Shown here: in pieces, positions 1 through 5,742 of the stretch
How positions within the stretch are numbered: the first letter of the stretch is position 1
How the letters are laid out: every line of letters begins with the position of its first letter
NCBI GenBank assembly: GCA_902803635.1
Contig: CADCQU010000085.1
Coordinates: 1 to 5,742 of the forward strand
Length of the DNA stretch: 5,742 nt
Source: an uncultured Lachnospiraceae bacterium
Lineage (GTDB): Bacteria; Bacillota; Clostridia; Lachnospirales; Lachnospiraceae
Reading direction: 5' to 3'
The notes under the pieces: generated by a model
Database searches by the model: none
Told to the model about the DNA's origin: nothing
What the model saw: the letters and a program-made list of their open reading frames with translations, nothing else
Made by a program: the position numbers and the translations under genes

Positions 1-2
1 CC

Positions 3-23
3 GAAAGCTCCACTGGAGCTTTC
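3..23. repeat. Short perfect hairpin, possible terminator of a gene left of the window
   Basis: GAAAGCTCC (3-11) and GGAGCTTTC (15-23) are perfect reverse complements around a 3-base loop. The right arm ends in TTTCT, so the transcript would have only a weak U-rich tail. It could be the end of an upstream transcription unit or one copy of an intergenic repeat. The gene it would serve is outside the window. Confidence 0.35.
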
Positions 24-60
24 TCCGCATGCATGGCAACTGGACTGTTTTCTGCACACT

Positions 61-94
61 GAGGCGTCGCTTCGCTCAGAATGACACGCCTTTC
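61..94. repeat. Dispersed-repeat-like intergenic patch
   Basis: Read on the - strand, this patch contains TGTCATTCTGAGCGAAGCGA, a wording familiar from intergenic repeats in many bacterial genomes. It is bounded by AGGCGT (62-67) and ACGCCT (86-91), which can pair. A separate perfect palindrome, AAAAGCTTTT, lies at 104-113. No protein-like frame covers this stretch. The resemblance is from memory and was not searched. The rest of 1-237 shows no gene. Confidence 0.4.
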
Positions 95-172
95 ATGAGG
101 TAGAAAAGCTTTTAGCGAAGCTGAACTGTAACCTTCACAAACTACGTTCACCCTGACTTTCCATACAACATA

Positions 173-201
173 TTGCACAAATAGAGCGGATAGTGTAAGA
201 T
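173..201 (+). promoter_or_regulatory. Weak candidate promoter for the glycosyltransferase
   Basis: TTGCAC (173-178) and TAAGAT (196-201) are separated by 17 bases, the optimal sigma-A spacing. Matches to consensus are only 3/6 and 4/6. This is the best pair I see upstream of the glycosyltransferase and it would leave a leader of about 70 nt. Such weak pairs occur often by chance. Confidence 0.25.
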
Positions 202-276
202 AAGAATCGTAAAAACCGCACATTTCTGTACCTATCAATGCATTTGTCAGAGGTACGCATGTTCGAGGAAGAAACC

Positions 277-1428
277 ATGGGAAAAACAAAAGCAAAAAGC
301 AATTACACGGTACCCGGAGTCATCGTCCGGTGCGCCCTGCTCGGGCTCCTGTGCTACTACCTTTTCTGGCGAATCTTCTTCACACTGCCCTACCACAACT
401 CCGTTTTGGAGATGGTTCTGGGCGTCCTGCTCCTCATTTGTGAATTTGCCGGCCTATTCCGTCTGCTTATGCTGATTTTCAACTATATCAACTTCCGGGA
501 ATCCCCGGAGCTGATGGAAATATACAATTCCGACCAGACCGTCCAGGGCTTCCTCGCCGAAAAGGGCGCGGAAAATGTCGAGCTGCCCGACGTTGACGTC
601 CTTGTGACGGCCTGCGGCGAGCCGCTGGAAATTCTGGAGAAGACTATCCGGGCCTGCATGCATTTGCATTATCCCGAAAAAGAGAAGGTCCACGTCCACG
701 TGCTCGACGACGGGGACAGTGCCGCGCTTGAGAAACTGGCGAAGGAGTACGGGGCCGGCTACATCACGCGGAAGGAGCACAAGAACGCGAAGGCCGGGAA
801 CCTCAACAACGCCCTCCGCATGACAAATTCCAAGCTGGTCGTCGTCTTCGATGCTGACATGGTTCCGCATGCGGATTTTCTGTCCCGGACGGTCCCCCAT
901 TTCCTTGCGGAGGCAAATGGCAAATGGTCCGTGGACAACACGAAGCTTGGCTTTCTGCAGACCCCGCAGGCATTCTATACCGAAGATTTGTACCAGAGCA
1001 CCTTCCGCGTCGGTAAAATCGTGCCAAATGAGCAGGACCAGTTCTACCGCAACCTCCAGCCCTGTAAAGCCTCCAAGAACTCGGTCATTTGCTGCGGCAG
1101 CAACGCCGTGATGCTGCGGCGGGCTCTGGAGGAGGTCGGCTACTTTACCGAGAACACGATCACGGAAGACTTTGCGACGGGCCTCAAAATCCAGCGGGCG
1201 GGCTACTCCTCCCTGGCCCTCGACCGGACGCTGGCCGAGGGGACCACCCCGGACAGCCTCCGCTCCCTCATCCGGCAGCGCGAACGCTGGGGACGCGGGA
1301 CGATCCAGACCCTGCGGCAGTGCGGCCTTTGGAGCCGCGATTACACCTGGGGCCAGCGTCTCAACCTTCTTGCCTCGCTCACTCCTCGTACCCGGCCATA
1401 TCATGATGAACCTTTGGGCCGCAAATGA
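277..1428 (+). CDS. Family 2 glycosyltransferase, cellulose-synthase (BcsA) type, C-terminally truncated; probable pseudogene
   Basis: Membrane polysaccharide synthase that would polymerise a beta-glucan from a UDP-sugar and extrude it. With ATG 277 as residue 1, two hydrophobic segments (about 12-37 and 43-70) precede a GT-A domain with every processive GT2 motif: DDG (144-146), DAD (192-194), QTPQAFY (about 228-234), TED (296-298) and QRERW (334-338, the QxxRW signature). BcsA-type enzymes continue with several C-terminal helices forming the glucan channel. Here homology stops after QRLNLLASL (about base 1380), and the last ~15 residues are out-of-frame readthrough into a GH16 remnant, ending at TGA 1426-1428. 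ATG 277 is preferred because GAGGAAG (265-271) precedes it by 5 bases. ATG 259 (AGAGG at 249-253) and ATG 238 (no site) are in frame alternatives. Without the channel it is unlikely to work. The family call is firm, but the sugar and linkage made are unknown. Confidence 0.85.
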   Translation: MGKTKAKSNYTVPGVIVRCALLGLLCYYLFWRIFFTLPYHNSVLEMVLGVLLLICEFAGLFRLLMLIFNYINFRESPELMEIYNSDQTVQGFLAEKGAENVELPDVDVLVTACGEPLEILEKTIRACMHLHYPEKEKVHVHVLDDGDSAALEKLAKEYGAGYITRKEHKNAKAGNLNNALRMTNSKLVVVFDADMVPHADFLSRTVPHFLAEANGKWSVDNTKLGFLQTPQAFYTEDLYQSTFRVGKIVPNEQDQFYRNLQPCKASKNSVICCGSNAVMLRRALEEVGYFTENTITEDFATGLKIQRAGYSSLALDRTLAEGTTPDSLRSLIRQRERWGRGTIQTLRQCGLWSRDYTWGQRLNLLASLTPRTRPYHDEPLGRK

Positions 1429-1540
1429 CGAAGACCCCACGGCCCTAAAATCCTTCGGCAAATACACCGCTGAAGGCACCCAGACGGCGTATTACAAGGA
1501 ATTCTCCTACACGCCGCTGGAAGGGCTTGCACAAAGCTGA
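1382..1540 (+). pseudogene. C-terminal remnant of a GH16 beta-glucanase (lichenase/laminarinase-like)
   Basis: Read in the frame beginning at 1382, the sequence encodes LLVPGHIMMNLW followed by about 40 residues containing FGKYTAEGTQTAYYKEFSYTP, ending at TGA 1538-1540. The IMMNLW strand, followed by a small-residue linker, a 'Y...A.Y..F.Y' strand and the stop, is how GH16 lichenase-type domains end (Bacillus lichenases have KIMMNLW near the C-terminus). The catalytic ExDxxE motif belongs to the missing upstream part and is not found here. Upstream of about 1380 this frame is only a shadow of the glycosyltransferase, so the remnant has no start of its own and is not a functional gene. GH16 enzymes cut beta-1,3 or mixed beta-1,3/1,4 glucans, which fits a partner of the adjacent synthase. 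Recognition rests on a short segment, so the family call is good but not certain. Confidence 0.65.
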
Positions 1541-1570
1541 AAATCTAACGTAGGAAAAGGAACAGTACTC

Positions 1571-2410
1571 ATGAAAATTGATTACCATGTGCATACGGAA
1601 TACAGCGATGATTCCGACTACAAAATGGAAGAGGTCGTAAAGGATGCGATTGCCCTTGGCCTTGACGAAATCTGTTTTACGGACCATGTCGATTATGGCG
1701 TCAAGAGGGACTGGAACGACCCGAGAGGGCTGCTCCATCGCCCCGATGATCCTGGTGTCATTTTGGCAAATGTCGATTACCCAAAGTACGCGGCGGAGAT
1801 TGCCAAATGGAAGCAGCTTTACAAAGACCGCATCACCATTAAGATGGGCATGGAATTCGGGATGCAGCAGCATACGATTCCTGCATTTGAAAAGCTGTTC
1901 CGCGTCTACCCTTTTGATTTTATTATCCTGTCCGTTCACCAGGTGGAGGACAAGGAATTCTGGACGCAGGATTTCCAAAAGGGGCGTACACAGGAAGAAT
2001 ACAATCTGCGGTATTACGAGGAAATGCTGGAAGTGGTCAGGCGGTACCACAATTACAGCGTCCTTGGACACCTGGATTTAATCAGCAGGTATGACCTGGC
2101 CGGCATTTTTCCATTTGAACGAGTCCGTCCTGTCGTTACCGAGATCCTGAAAACCATCATCCAGGATGGAAAAGGAATCGAGGTCAACACGTCAAGCCAC
2201 AGATATGGCCTCAAGGATCTGACTCCTTCAATGGATATTCTCCGGTTATACCGGGAGCTTGGCGGGCGGATCATCACTGTGGGAAGCGACAGCCACCGCA
2301 AAGAACACCTCGGCACATATATCGAGGAAACCATGCGAGAATTAAAACGGCTTGGTTTCCAGGAAATCTACACCTTTGAAAAAATGGTTGCCATACCTCA
2401 TGCATTGTGA
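1571..2410 (+). CDS. PHP-domain phosphatase, histidinol-phosphatase (HisJ/HisK) family
   Basis: A 279-residue cytoplasmic metal-dependent phosphoesterase. Members of this family hydrolyse L-histidinol phosphate to histidinol in histidine biosynthesis (EC 3.1.3.15). PHP metal-binding motifs appear in order: DYHVHT (4-9; H6, H8), FTDH (36-39; D38, H39), E95 in a GMEFG context, SVH (121-123), GHLD (166-169) and GSDSH (238-242; D240, H242). The length matches the family and both ends look complete. ATG 1571 has AGGAAAAGG at 1552-1560 upstream with somewhat long spacing. It lies 30 bases after the GH16 remnant with no terminator or clear promoter between, so it may once have shared that transcript. 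No other his gene is present, and PHP proteins also act on other substrates (phosphotyrosine in CpsB/YwqE-type capsule regulators), so the exact substrate is inferred from family resemblance. Confidence 0.85.
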   Translation: MKIDYHVHTEYSDDSDYKMEEVVKDAIALGLDEICFTDHVDYGVKRDWNDPRGLLHRPDDPGVILANVDYPKYAAEIAKWKQLYKDRITIKMGMEFGMQQHTIPAFEKLFRVYPFDFIILSVHQVEDKEFWTQDFQKGRTQEEYNLRYYEEMLEVVRRYHNYSVLGHLDLISRYDLAGIFPFERVRPVVTEILKTIIQDGKGIEVNTSSHRYGLKDLTPSMDILRLYRELGGRIITVGSDSHRKEHLGTYIEETMRELKRLGFQEIYTFEKMVAIPHAL

Positions 2411-2437
2411 AAAGCAACGCCCAGCAGTCTTGTACCC

Positions 2438-2458
2438 CAAGATAACCTTGATATCTTG
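2438..2458. promoter_or_regulatory. Dyad overlapping the -35 box; candidate operator
   Basis: CAAGATA (2438-2444) and TATCTTG (2452-2458) are exact reverse complements around the 7-base centre ACCTTGA. The right arm covers the first three bases of the TTGACA -35 box. A second, wider pair, GATAAC (2441-2446) and GTTATC (2467-2472), surrounds the -35. No T-run follows, so it does not look like a terminator for the upstream phosphatase gene. Its position suits a repressor site, but no regulator is identifiable. Confidence 0.4.
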
Positions 2459-2484
2459 ACAAATAAGTTATCCCGGTATATATT
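2456..2484 (+). promoter_or_regulatory. Near-consensus sigma-A promoter of the ATPase gene
   Basis: TTGACA (2456-2461, 6/6) is followed after exactly 17 bases by TATATT (2479-2484, 5/6). Expected initiation is near 2491, directly at the ribosome binding site AGGAGGTGA (2492-2500). The leader would therefore be only about 14 nt, with AGGAGG ending 7 bases before ATG 2505. Confidence 0.75.
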
Positions 2485-2504
2485 GTTTTCTAGGAGGTGA
2501 CGGA

Positions 2505-4349
2505 ATGATGGGTGATGAAATGAAAGACCGCATGCAGGAAATCGAAGAGACGTTGGCAAAACTGCCTCGCGGGAACGTTGTTTACAAGACGATTAAAGGG
2601 AAAAAGCAGCCGTACTTGCAGTGGACGGAAGATGGGCGGCAGAGGTCGCAGTATGTCAAGGTCGCCACGCGCGAAGAGACGCTGGCAAATGTCGCGAAGC
2701 GGAAGGAGTTGGAGAACGAGCTGGCTACTCTAAAAAAGAAAACAGAAGAAAATGAGCTGATGTATCTCAAAGAAGCGTTCAAGAATCAAAGCACTCGCCC
2801 GGAATCTCCTTCTTTCAAGACAAATGTCCTTTGCGGAGCGGCTTTGGACCTCGCGGTTTCAAGAGTGGCGGATTTTAAACGACGATTCTGCTTCAAATGG
2901 CTTGAAAAATTCCTCACAACGAAGATGGTCGGCCGTGTCTGCGTGCTCTACGGCCTCCGACGGACGGGAAAAACCACGCTTCTCTTTCAGGCTCTACAGG
3001 ACCTGACTACCGAGGAACGGGAACGCGCCGTGTATATCAAGGCCAGAACGACCAACACAATCTCCGATTTCTGCGACGACCTGAGCCTCCTAATCTCACA
3101 GGGCTACCGATACGCCTTCATTGACGAGGTGACGCTCCTTCCGGATTTCATCGACTCCGCATCCGTCTTTTCGGACATCTATGCCATGCAGGGCATGAAA
3201 ATCGTATTGTCCGGGACGGACTCTTTAGGTTTCTGGTTTACCCAGACACAGGAACTCTATGACCGTGCCTACACGATTCACACGACGTTCATTCCCTTCC
3301 GCGAATACAGCTTCCTGCTCGGAATTGACGATTTGGATGAGTACATTCGTTACGGAGGAACCCTGCTCCCCGGAGAACTTGCATTTGACGATCCGGACGC
3401 AACGTCCTTCGATGCCGCCTTCCGTGACGATGAAACCACCCGGAGGTACATCGACACGGCCATTTGCAACAACATCCAGCACTCCCTCGCCACCTGTGAG
3501 CGCGGAAATTATTTCCGTCACCTGCGTGAGCTTTACGAAGCCGGCGAGCTGACCGGAGCCATCAACCGTATTATAGAAAGTATGAACCATCAGTTCCTTC
3601 TTTCGGTGTTGACAAGACCTTTTAAATCTCACGACCTCAGATCGGCGGCCGAACTCCTTCGGAAACAGACCGACGAAGCCAAAAGGACAAGAATTCTGGA
3701 CCGAATCAACCGGAAAGCTGTCACAAAAAAGCTTATGGAGCTTCTACAAATTCGCAACCAGGAAGATGCCCGAATTGGAATCCGTGACGTTCACGTTCGT
3801 GAAATCAAAGAATATCTAAAAGCCCTGGACCTTATCGTCGACTGTCCAAGGGAAACAATGGGCAGCGAGCCCGAAGAATACGTCCTTTTCACGCAGCCAG
3901 GAATGCGGTACTGCCAGGCACAGGCCTTGGTCCATGTACTGATGAAAGAGGAAACCTTCGCGGCATTTGATGATCACGATAAAATGCTTGCAACAGAAAA
4001 GATTCTCGAAGATGTCAGGGGACGCATGATGGAGGACATCGTTCTTCTGGAGACGGCAAGATCGATTTCCAAAAAGAAACGTGTCTTCAAGCTTCTCCTT
4101 GCCCGAAACGAGCTGGACATGGTCATCTGCTCCCCCGAAGAAGGAAGCTGCGAAGCCTACGAAATCAAGCACAGCAAAGAAATCACACCCCGCCAGTACC
4201 ATGTCCTAAGCGACGAGGAAGCCTGTGCCCTTGTAGAAAAACGCTTCGGGAAAATAACAAAAAAATGCGTCCTCTACCGCGGAGAGAACCGTTTCCTGGA
4301 GAACGGAATCGAATACAAAAATGCGGAGGAGTACCTCAAGGAGTTATAA
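2505..4349 (+). CDS. AAA-type ATPase with C-terminal DUF4143 nuclease-like region and basic N-terminal module
   Basis: A 614-residue cytoplasmic protein of unknown role. Residues 1-52 form a small basic module (LPRGNVVYKTIKGKKQPYLQW, then a DGRQRSQYVK stretch) like one I recall on other Bacillota proteins and suspect of nucleic-acid binding. Residues about 54-90 are Lys/Glu-rich and probably a coiled coil. The ATPase core has Walker A GLRRTGKTT (150-158, K156), Walker B YAFIDE (203-208) and a sensor-like IVLSGTDS (233-240), then the FIPFREYSFLLG segment typical of AAA_14/DUF4143 proteins. The C-terminus has a PD-(D/E)xK-like set: E510, D538 (ELDMVI) and E553-x-K555 (YEIKHSK). AAA_14/DUF4143 proteins are usually about 400-450 residues, so the N-terminal ~130 residues are an extension. 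ATG 2505 is set by the excellent AGGAGGTGA site; ATG 2508 is less well spaced. It stands alone behind its own promoter, convergent with the RNA ligase. No function should be assumed; a DNA-maintenance, defence or toxin-antitoxin-like role is speculation. Confidence 0.85.
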   Translation: MMGDEMKDRMQEIEETLAKLPRGNVVYKTIKGKKQPYLQWTEDGRQRSQYVKVATREETLANVAKRKELENELATLKKKTEENELMYLKEAFKNQSTRPESPSFKTNVLCGAALDLAVSRVADFKRRFCFKWLEKFLTTKMVGRVCVLYGLRRTGKTTLLFQALQDLTTEERERAVYIKARTTNTISDFCDDLSLLISQGYRYAFIDEVTLLPDFIDSASVFSDIYAMQGMKIVLSGTDSLGFWFTQTQELYDRAYTIHTTFIPFREYSFLLGIDDLDEYIRYGGTLLPGELAFDDPDATSFDAAFRDDETTRRYIDTAICNNIQHSLATCERGNYFRHLRELYEAGELTGAINRIIESMNHQFLLSVLTRPFKSHDLRSAAELLRKQTDEAKRTRILDRINRKAVTKKLMELLQIRNQEDARIGIRDVHVREIKEYLKALDLIVDCPRETMGSEPEEYVLFTQPGMRYCQAQALVHVLMKEETFAAFDDHDKMLATEKILEDVRGRMMEDIVLLETARSISKKKRVFKLLLARNELDMVICSPEEGSCEAYEIKHSKEITPRQYHVLSDEEACALVEKRFGKITKKCVLYRGENRFLENGIEYKNAEEYLKEL

Positions 4350-4388
4350 TCTCTCTCGCGCTCTCATCGTACCGCCCCAGATTATCAC

Positions 4389-4441
4389 AAAAAACCGCCG
4401 AACCTGACAAGGGTGATCAATCCCTGTCAGGTTCGGCGGTT
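4389..4441 (-). terminator. Strong intrinsic terminator of the RNA ligase gene, perhaps bidirectional
   Basis: Arms 4393-4413 and 4422-4441 form a 20-bp stem with one bulged A (4409/4410) and the 8-base loop TGATCAAT. On the - strand the stem runs into six T residues (complement of 4389-4394), the classic intrinsic terminator form, 46 bases after the ligase stop. On the + strand the stem is followed by TATCCATAAC, not a T-run, so termination of the ATPase transcript would be weaker. It sits almost midway between the two convergent stop codons. Confidence 0.85.
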
Positions 4442-4487
4442 ATCCATAACGAATATAATATCAGTACGTTGCCTGACTTAACGCCCG

Positions 4488-5543
4488 TCACTCATTCTTC
4501 AGCAGATATTTGTTGCTGACGACTTTCATGGAGAGGGCTTCGCTGATGAGTGGGCAGAAGACGGGGGTTGTGGGGCGGATGACGATGCCTTCCTTCTTGC
4601 CGCCCCTCGGGTAGTCGCCGTCGGCGCGGGTAAGGAGGGCCTCCACCGTGGGGTACTTGGCAGGGAGGTCCATGCCAATTTCCTCGATGGGGACGCTCTC
4701 GAGCTGGAGAGCCTTGCAGACTTCGAGCATCCTCGTCAGGCCAACCCGTTTTCCGTTTTCGCGGATGGTGAAGACATACCATGCGGGCTTGGTGAGGCGC
4801 AGCCGGTTTTTCTGGATGCCCGGAGCGCAGAGCTCACCCTGGATGGTCAGGGTGGCGAGGGCATTTGCCTTTGCGAAGTCCTCCATCTTCTCTTTCAGGT
4901 TCATGGATTTTACCAGTTCATAGAACGGGCTGTTTCCATCGTCCTTGTACTCATAGTTATGGCCGGTCACATGGAAGCCGTTCTCGTCGAGGCCGACGGA
5001 GTGCGAGGAGCCGTCCATCTTGGTACTGATGTAGTATTCCAATCCGGCAAAAGCCTCTATAAGGCCAGGTTCAGCCTGCACCCTGGTCTCATCGGTGTGG
5101 GGGATGTCACGGGGGAGGGTGCCAATCGTGGTTCCCCCGGTCGTGATCCGCTCCTCAATCTCCCATTTGCGGACGCCAAGGATTTCCGTAACATCGGTGC
5201 CAAGCTCCACATCCGCCGGAATCACCGGAAATGCGCTCACCGGAAGAAGCAGGCCCTGGGAAATCTGGCCGCGGAACTTCTGGGTGCGCAGACGGAAGCC
5301 CTCGCCCATGACATCGGTCTTTTTGTAACTCGATGCACGAAGGAATTCAAATTCAGGGGCGATAGGCAGGAAGCTGTCCACCTCGAAATAGACGGCCAGG
5401 TCCATCGGGGCGAACTGCCCCTTGTTCACGACACACTGCCAGCCGAGGACGTGGGCCAACTCAATCCGGTCCGCCCCCTCGATTGGCTCAATCTGCCAGA
5501 TTCGTTGAATGCTTGCAAGTTTTCTCAATTTCATTTCCTCCAT
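4488..5543 (-). CDS. RNA ligase, DRB0094 / Deinococcus Rnl (Rnl5) family
   Basis: A 351-residue ATP-dependent RNA ligase. These enzymes adenylate an active-site lysine and seal breaks with a 3'-OH RNA end and a 5'-phosphate. Residues 1-130 match the N-terminal OB-fold-like module of the DRB0094 family (LRKLASIQRIWQIEPIEGAD, GWQCVVNKGQF, then VYFEVDSFLP). The nucleotidyltransferase domain follows: motif I K175MDGSS, motif III-like GELCAPGIQ with E237, IIIa WYVFTIR (255-261), motif IV KEGIVIRP (317-324) and motif V SMKVVSNKYLLK (338-349; K340, K345). All covalent-catalysis residues are present and the length is normal for the family, so it should be active. ATG 5543 is chosen because AGGTAGAG lies 5 bases upstream; ATG 5534 has GGAGGA but only two or three bases away, too close. 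No end-healing kinase/phosphatase, RtcB or Hen1 gene is adjacent. The biological substrate is unknown. I saw no convincing promoter in 5544-5640. Confidence 0.92.
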   Translation of the reverse strand: MEEMKLRKLASIQRIWQIEPIEGADRIELAHVLGWQCVVNKGQFAPMDLAVYFEVDSFLPIAPEFEFLRASSYKKTDVMGEGFRLRTQKFRGQISQGLLLPVSAFPVIPADVELGTDVTEILGVRKWEIEERITTGGTTIGTLPRDIPHTDETRVQAEPGLIEAFAGLEYYISTKMDGSSHSVGLDENGFHVTGHNYEYKDDGNSPFYELVKSMNLKEKMEDFAKANALATLTIQGELCAPGIQKNRLRLTKPAWYVFTIRENGKRVGLTRMLEVCKALQLESVPIEEIGMDLPAKYPTVEALLTRADGDYPRGGKKEGIVIRPTTPVFCPLISEALSMKVVSNKYLLKNE

Positions 5544-5639
5544 GGAATCTCTACCTGTACGATTGTCGTTCCGTATGTCCAGCTTCGTTCAGAAGGATAG
5601 GCCAGTCACAACAAAACAAATCTATTTACATTTGCATAC

Positions 5640-5742
5640 CTACCGATAGAGAAGGTTGTAAAATCGAAGATGCCTTTCCATATCCCCATCATACACCTTA
5701 TCTTTCACGTTGTCACTGAACCTGTAGTTTAGTGTCCGAATA
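5640..5742 (-). CDS. Possible C-terminal end of an unidentified gene running off the window
   Basis: On the - strand the frame beginning at 5741 is open from the window edge for 33 codons to TAG (5642-5640), reading IRTLNYRFSDNVKDKVYD and ending in MERHLRFYNLLYR. The composition is protein-like, with alternating charged and aromatic residues. The other two - strand frames hit stops within the first ten codons. It would lie 96 bases upstream of the RNA ligase on the same strand. A 33-codon open stretch can arise by chance and I recognise no family, so this is a tentative partial gene. Confidence 0.3.
   Translation of the reverse strand, partial: IRTLNYRFSDNVKDKVYDGDMERHLRFYNLLYR

Noticed and set aside
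1..237. CRISPR array, tRNA or riboswitch in the left intergenic region
   Set aside because: There are no regularly spaced direct repeats, no cloverleaf and no recognisable aptamer core; only short inverted repeats are present.
454..1479. 341-residue - strand ORF opposite the glycosyltransferase
   Set aside because: It is the reverse-complement shadow of a clear GT2 coding region with all motifs on the + strand. Its translation shows no recognisable domain, and long antisense frames are common opposite GC-rich coding DNA.
1445..2071. 208-residue - strand ORF over the GH16 remnant and phosphatase gene
   Set aside because: It overlaps the PHP motifs DYHVHT, TDH and SVH encoded on the other strand and carries no motif of its own.
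2411..2504. Terminator for the PHP phosphatase gene
   Set aside because: The dyad at 2438-2458 is AT-rich, is not followed by a T-run, and overlaps the -35 box of the next gene, so an operator is a better reading.
2505..5543. ATPase plus RNA ligase as one two-gene defence or RNA-repair system
   Set aside because: The genes are convergent, with separate transcription and a strong terminator between them. Nothing in this window links them functionally.
4959..5600. 213-residue + strand ORF opposite the RNA ligase
   Set aside because: It is antisense to the ligase's N-terminal and catalytic domains, has no good ribosome binding site, and its translation resembles no family.
5483..5719. 78-residue + strand ORF spanning the ligase start and the right intergenic region
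   Set aside because: The first part is a ligase shadow and the rest has no domain or ribosome binding site. The opposite strand offers a more protein-like frame at 5640-5742.

Overview
The window looks like a piece of a mid-GC Bacillota chromosome, most likely a gut-type Clostridia (Oscillospiraceae/Lachnospiraceae-like) or a metagenome-assembled relative. This is inferred from strong Shine-Dalgarno sites (AGGAGGTGA at 2492-2500), a near-consensus sigma-A promoter, and protein families typical of that group. No sequence search was possible, so the lineage is a guess.

Layout. Bases 1-276 hold no convincing gene, only small inverted repeats and a patch resembling a common dispersed intergenic repeat. 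On the + strand, 277-1428 encodes a family 2 glycosyltransferase of the cellulose-synthase (BcsA) type. It has two N-terminal membrane helices and a complete catalytic domain, but it breaks off just after the QxxRW region where the C-terminal membrane helices should begin. Immediately after the break, in another frame (about 1382-1540), lies the last ~50 codons of a GH16 beta-glucanase-like protein. The simplest reading is a deletion (or an assembly join) that removed the end of the synthase and the start of the hydrolase. Thirty bases on comes an intact PHP-family phosphatase of the histidinol-phosphatase type (1571-2410).

A separate transcription unit follows. A near-consensus promoter (2456-2484), whose -35 box overlaps a 7-bp dyad, drives a 614-residue AAA-type ATPase (2505-4349). 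That protein carries a C-terminal PD-(D/E)xK-like DUF4143 region and an unusual basic N-terminal module with a coiled coil. Its predicted leader is only about 14 nt.

On the - strand, convergent with the ATPase, is an intact RNA ligase of the Deinococcus Rnl (DRB0094/Rnl5) family (5543-4488). A strong hairpin at 4393-4441 sits between the two genes, with its T-run on the ligase side. Upstream of the ligase, a - strand frame open to the window edge (5742-5640) may be the tail of another gene.

How they work together. The synthase/hydrolase pair points to a decayed locus for an extracellular beta-glucan. The PHP gene may have been part of that transcript. The ATPase and the RNA ligase are each probably independent. 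No defence or mobile module can be shown from this window alone, but the ligase and the domain-extended ATPase are the parts least explained by housekeeping.
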